DNA from: a virus
Virus record (IMG/VR): IMGVR_UViG_3300046004_001117
Location: 1 to 35,240 of that record
Length of the DNA: 35,240 bases
Reading direction: 5' to 3' (one strand)
Each line of letters begins with the position of its first letter. Position 1 is the first letter of the stretch. The notes beneath the pieces were generated by a model. It did not search any database and was not told the origin of the DNA. It saw only the letters and a program-made list of their open reading frames with translations. Of the stretch, positions 31,685 through 35,240 are shown piece after piece. A program made the position numbers and the translations under genes.

Positions 31685-34600
31685 TTAATGAATAAACATT
31701 GGAACGAATGTAGATTGCACGGTTTCTTGCGGCGTAGACATCATATCATAATATACACTCATCATCCAATTTCCCAGCACAAGAGCGGAGTAAGAGTCTT
31801 TTCTCGCTTTGTCAGCGCCTCTTTGCTTTTTGAGATTAAGCGGTAAATCAAAACTTTGAGTTCCTTGCGTCGAACTCGAAACTTGAATTAAAGCGCATTG
31901 AACTTTAATCGTATCAACACTGTCTTTAAGATGCTCAATAAAGTCGATCATTTTTGCTCCTTCATTTTTTTCATCGTCGATACGCAAGAATTTCAAATCA
32001 GCAATGGGAATGTTTGCTGTTTTTTGTCGAGTGAAGTCATCGTTCAGAGCCATGCTTGCAAACCATATGTTTCTATGATCAAACGCTGACTGCAACAACT
32101 CATTCGCATATCTTATCCAAAAAGAACTTGGCTTTCTTAAAAATACTATTCTTTTGGATTCTAAATTATATTGATTTCTAGCATCGCGCAAGGATTTTTC
32201 ATATTCTTGAGTATTGTCTAAATCAGCGTCAAAGCATTCTAATTTGAAATTATTCTTTTTGAATAACTCACTTTCGTTGCAAGAATTTAAAAACTGCACG
32301 CCACCATTATAGTCTCCTACAACGGCAACCACATTAAATGATGTCATCAAGTAGTAGAAATACTCAATATGCTTTTTCAAGTTTGTACCAGATAAAGCAT
32401 ACGAGTGAACCACGATGCCTGTTCTTTGATTTGGCTGTAGTTTGATAACTTGCATGGCAAAATCATCAGAACCATCACTTTCAGACCATGATGGGTCAAA
32501 CGATACAATATATTTTGCTTTAGAATCCCCTATTACTTCGACACACTGCCCTTCTCCGTCTGGAACAGTGCATTGAGCCATCTTACTCACTTTGAAGTAT
32601 CCAGAGCTATCATCTGTGAACACAGAGCCGAATTCTCGCTCGAACTGTGCGACACTCATGGTAGCTTTTGATTGGTCCAGAAGGTTGGCATCGTAAAGTT
32701 GCTCTGGAGCGCAATCATAACTCAAGTGCATAATAACTCTATGAGCTTTATCTTTTTGTTCGGGATTCATAATCAAGTTTTCATACTGCAAATAAAGTTT
32801 GTATAAATACTCGAATCGATAACTCGCAGAAGACAGTCCAATTATTTTGTTGTGAGGCCAAAGATGGCGCTCAGATTCTTCCATTTTCCCTTCTTTTATC
32901 ATCTTAGTTTCTAGATCATAAACTTGTTGCCTTTCAGTTGGATTTTCTACAACAGCCAAGAATGGTAAAATGACTTCATTGAGAATCTTTTCTGGCATCA
33001 ATAAAAGTTCGTCAATAATCATTCTTTGGAAACGGAAACCACGAAGTTTTTCACCATCACCAAGAGGCAGCGCTGTAATTTTACTTCTTCCAATTTCCAT
33101 AACCCATTCATCGTTGCTTTTAGAAACTCTTGTAATGCATTGAGACAATAATGCAGCTTTCGGGCTTCTAGAAATATCTTCGATCTTTCTGAAAATCATC
33201 TTTGACTGTCTGAATGATTTACTAATAATCCCAATGTGGACACCCTGATTGAATATGGCATCTAAAATAGCAAACACAGCTGTTGAGAATGATTTAGAAA
33301 GACCTCGCGAATTATGGTGAACAAAACCGTTTCCAACATAACACTCTTCATTTTCTACAGTAATATCGACAGATTTAACTAAGCAAGAGTCAATCGATTT
33401 AATCTCAGAAAAAATTACATTTTCTTTCTTTATATCTTTTATGATACTCTCTGTTTCGAGAGATAAATTTTTTAAAATATGTAATTCATTTTGAGAAAAG
33501 CTTTTGCCCCAAGATCCTTTTCGGCCTGTTAATTTTTCTCTTGATCCATCTTTCTTTAATATTTCTGAGAAATTTGGAATTAAGTTATTTTGATAGTTTC
33601 TGGTTTTGGATCTATTAATAATTTTTTCTAAATTATGCTTTTTATGAGAAACTACGAAGTCTATTGAGTTTTTAAATTCGGTAAGAGATTTTTCATCATT
33701 TGATATCACTAAATCATAATATGGAACATCTTTATGCTCTCCCGATTTGCGAAGGAAAGATTGAACTCCCATGTTATTTAAAATCATTTTTATCTGACGT
33801 AATAATTCAATAGAAGTATTTTTAATACCCACTTTACTATTCTTATCAAGATAGGAAGCATAACCATCGGCATCAAAAACTCCACCAATCAATGCGCAAA
33901 GTTCATTTCTAGAACATTGAAGTAAACTATCACATATAACTTTATCTTTAGATTTTAAAGACATGTTCCATCCTATTTGTTCTAACCACTTAGATAGTTT
34001 TCGATTGAATATTGAATACTCATAAAAGCTTAAATTTTTAGTTCGTTGACGAGCATAACTTTTAAATTCATTATCGCGAATGAATTTTAAACATACCTCT
34101 TGAACTTCATAACTTTCTGAGCAATAATGCACTCCATCTTGATTTACCCATCCATCGCCCAATACATAACCTAACAAATAAAATAAATAAGGAGATCTTT
34201 TGATTTCGGAGCCATTGGTGATATCTTTATTTCCCCATACCTCAGTTTTTATTTTAATTGGCAAGTGATCTCCAATTGACAGATCTTGTATATTTTTGAA
34301 TTCAAAACCTCCATTGTTATAAGCAAGAACCTTATGTCCAATTTTAGCTTTAAAAGAATCGCCAGATTTTAAATGAATACTTAATCCCCGCTCTTTTGGA
34401 TTAAACTTTTTATCTAAAACTAAATTAATATCATTTCTAGATCTAACAGATTCTCCGACATTAATATCTTTGATCTTTTTAAATCCCTCGCTAGATAAAA
34501 CGTATTCATTTTCCTCCAAACACCAAATACCTAAAAAGTAATCCGTTTCCATCATAGACTTGATTGCTATGTGCTGGAATGGAAATAAACTAACTCCAGT

Positions 34601-34756
34601 GATTAATTCGGTGGCAAAAGATGGATTCTCTCGTAAGAATTTATATAAAAGAACCTTTGCTTTTTTCTCTTCTATAAAACCTTTGCAATCAAGAATTTCT
34701 TGATTTACATTCTTGAATTTTTTATTTAATTTCTGCGATCCTTCTTGCCAACTCAT
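31685..34756 (-). CDS. terL: Terminase large subunit interrupted by an intein
   Basis: ATP-driven DNA packaging motor and headful or site-specific nuclease. The precursor is 1023 residues; after removal of the 404-residue intein (79-482) it is 619, a normal TerL length. The ATPase part has Walker A SRGLSKS (483-489), beginning exactly at the residue after the intein, and Walker B FQRMIIDELL with D582-E583. The nuclease part begins with IVSFDPSWSESDGSDD (D754) and includes VVAVVGDYNGG and a later acidic cluster. The end, KARKDSYSALVLGNWMM, is typical of TerL. Splicing must succeed for packaging, because the intein separates the P-loop from the preceding adenine-binding region. It overlaps the nuclease gene upstream by ATGA. 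Confidence 0.95.
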   Translation of the reverse strand: MSWQEGSQKLNKKFKNVNQEILDCKGFIEEKKAKVLLYKFLRENPSFATELITGVSLFPFQHIAIKSMMETDYFLGIWCLEENEYVLSSEGFKKIKDINVGESVRSRNDINLVLDKKFNPKERGLSIHLKSGDSFKAKIGHKVLAYNNGGFEFKNIQDLSIGDHLPIKIKTEVWGNKDITNGSEIKRSPYLFYLLGYVLGDGWVNQDGVHYCSESYEVQEVCLKFIRDNEFKSYARQRTKNLSFYEYSIFNRKLSKWLEQIGWNMSLKSKDKVICDSLLQCSRNELCALIGGVFDADGYASYLDKNSKVGIKNTSIELLRQIKMILNNMGVQSFLRKSGEHKDVPYYDLVISNDEKSLTEFKNSIDFVVSHKKHNLEKIINRSKTRNYQNNLIPNFSEILKKDGSREKLTGRKGSWGKSFSQNELHILKNLSLETESIIKDIKKENVIFSEIKSIDSCLVKSVDITVENEECYVGNGFVHHNSRGLSKSFSTAVFAILDAIFNQGVHIGIISKSFRQSKMIFRKIEDISRSPKAALLSQCITRVSKSNDEWVMEIGRSKITALPLGDGEKLRGFRFQRMIIDELLLMPEKILNEVILPFLAVVENPTERQQVYDLETKMIKEGKMEESERHLWPHNKIIGLSSASYRFEYLYKLYLQYENLIMNPEQKDKAHRVIMHLSYDCAPEQLYDANLLDQSKATMSVAQFEREFGSVFTDDSSGYFKVSKMAQCTVPDGEGQCVEVIGDSKAKYIVSFDPSWSESDGSDDFAMQVIKLQPNQRTGIVVHSYALSGTNLKKHIEYFYYLMTSFNVVAVVGDYNGGVQFLNSCNESELFKKNNFKLECFDADLDNTQEYEKSLRDARNQYNLESKRIVFLRKPSSFWIRYANELLQSAFDHRNIWFASMALNDDFTRQKTANIPIADLKFLRIDDEKNEGAKMIDFIEHLKDSVDTIKVQCALIQVSSSTQGTQSFDLPLNLKKQRGADKARKDSYSALVLGNWMMSVYYDMMSTPQETVQSTFVPMFIH
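33311..34522 (-). mobile_element. LAGLIDADG homing intein in TerL, 404 residues
   Basis: A self-splicing protein element between W78 and S483. The splice ends are canonical: Cys79 at the N-terminus (CLEENEYVLSSEGFKKIKDI is block A), block B with H141 (SGDSFKAKIGHKVLAYN, though the usual Thr three residues before His is Lys), and a C-terminal VENEECYVGNGFVHHN ending in H481-N482 followed by Ser483. The central homing endonuclease has both dodecapeptides: LLGYVLGDG (194-202, D201) and LIGGVFDADG (289-298, D297). Both acidic residues are kept, so the nuclease may still cut empty terL genes. It is inserted just before the Walker A codons, a conserved target. Confidence 0.95.
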
Positions 34757-35240
34757 TTGGAACCCCTTTCGTAATAATCCATAACCTTGTTATCTAAGAA
34801 ATACTGCATATCAGTATTCCACAACTCTTTCCCACAAATCAATAGTTTTGGAATTAGTATTTGACTATTCCCTCTACTTCCGCTAAAAACAAATTGGCAA
34901 CAGTCTCTATATTCGTGTTGCAGTTCTTTCATCACATGAAAGGCATAATCAAGATTATATCTCTTTGGTGAGTGAGCATTTCTTTCTGACATTCGATATA
35001 AATCGCATTCAGTAACAATAAACAAATAAGATCCAAGATCTCTGCATCTTTGAAGTTCTCTCGCGAATCTTTTATAGCCGACTGTCATAGTAGAACAAAA
35101 ATCAGCGAATGATTTTCTGTCTACATAAGTATAATTATAATCATCGCCGCTTACGGCATAATCTCCGACATCTAATTTAAGACTCTTGGAGTTTTTAAAC
35201 TCTAATGGTTGCTGCTCTCTTGTGTCTACATATATCTGCA
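34753..35240 (-). CDS. XPF/ERCC4-family nuclease, N-terminus outside the window
   Basis: I read this frame through to the right edge without a stop, so the gene extends beyond the window; the ATG at 35088 is internal, not the start. The visible part has the ERCC4 nuclease signature: IYVDTREQQPLEF, then LDVGDYAVSGDD and TYVDRKSFADF (the G-D-Y...D/E-R-K catalytic motif), then KRFARELQRCRDLGSYLFIV, the conserved helix and strand of this fold. Such nucleases cut branched or flapped DNA, so a role in replication, recombination or preparing packaging substrates is likely. The 3' end overlaps the TerL start as ATGA, coupling it to packaging genes. Confidence 0.85.
   Translation of the reverse strand, partial: QIYVDTREQQPLEFKNSKSLKLDVGDYAVSGDDYNYTYVDRKSFADFCSTMTVGYKRFARELQRCRDLGSYLFIVTECDLYRMSERNAHSPKRYNLDYAFHVMKELQHEYRDCCQFVFSGSRGNSQILIPKLLICGKELWNTDMQYFLDNKVMDYYERGSK

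Noticed and set aside
31672-31688. TTAACTTT-A-AAAGTTAA palindrome between terL and portal
   Set aside because: A one-base spacer cannot form a usable hairpin, there is no GC-rich stem or U tract, and AT-only palindromes are common in this DNA.
33341-33361. Possible extra copy of a PNF-type linker (NLIPNFSEI) in the TerL intein
   Set aside because: A single copy at residues 391-399, inside the C-terminal part of the intein, not at a module border; the four-residue match is most simply chance. Nucleotide position is approximate.
1-35240. tRNA genes, CRISPR arrays, insertion sequences, integrase or attachment sites
   Set aside because: None seen by eye: no cloverleaf with conserved T-loop, no spaced direct repeats of CRISPR length, and no transposase or integrase motif in any frame. 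Nothing here indicates a temperate lifestyle.

Overview
The window is a stretch of a large, AT-rich, tailed double-stranded DNA bacteriophage genome. The evidence is a near-complete head and tail gene set: TerL, portal, protease/scaffold, capsid, connectors, tail-tube-like proteins, a 2991-residue tape measure and a distal tail protein. A phage-type nucleotide and replication block sits beside it: class I ribonucleotide reductase, dUTPase, dNMP kinase, SSB, a small sigma factor and an XPF/ERCC4-type nuclease. A tape measure followed by a lambda gpM-like protein, with no sheath gene seen, points to a long-tailed siphovirus. The host cannot be named. The SSB has a normal bacterial acidic tail, and most genes lack a clear Shine-Dalgarno sequence.

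Layout. 1-2415 (minus): nrdB then nrdA, with nrdA running off the left edge. 2416-2723: AT-rich divergent control region with four RCGATTA repeats, a 14-bp inverted repeat, a DnaA-box-like site and a sigma70-like promoter. 2724-6488 (plus): tightly overlapping early/middle operon (unknown protein, dUTPase, dNMP kinase, sigma factor, SSB, glycosyltransferase, FmdB-like protein) ending at a GAAA-loop terminator. 6515-21622 (minus): distal part of the tail module, including fibre-like, tail-tube-like and minor tail proteins, the tape measure and two probable assembly factors. 21668-24761 (plus): a block of connector, tail-completion and tube genes turned against its neighbours and closed by a bidirectional terminator. 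24834-35240 (minus): head module, in transcription order XPF nuclease, TerL (with intein), portal, small protein, protease-scaffold, decoration-like protein, major capsid, terminator, two small head/connector proteins.

The genes form one virion programme. RNR, dUTPase and dNMP kinase feed DNA synthesis, and SSB and the nuclease serve replication or recombination. The phage sigma factor probably switches on a gene class. TerL and portal package DNA into a proteolytically matured HK97-type head, and connectors and the tape-measure-guided tail complete the particle.

The most unusual object is the tape measure gene (10571-19546). Between a classical N-terminal tape-measure domain and a classical C-terminal region it carries about 1000 residues of inserted modules, separated by a recurring G-[FY]-x-P-N-[FY]-[AV] peptide. 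Among these modules are a protein-kinase-fold domain with all its catalytic residues and two PD-(D/E)XK nuclease-like domains. This suggests a tail protein that delivers enzymatic effectors during infection. A second notable element is a 404-residue LAGLIDADG intein placed directly in front of the Walker A motif of TerL.
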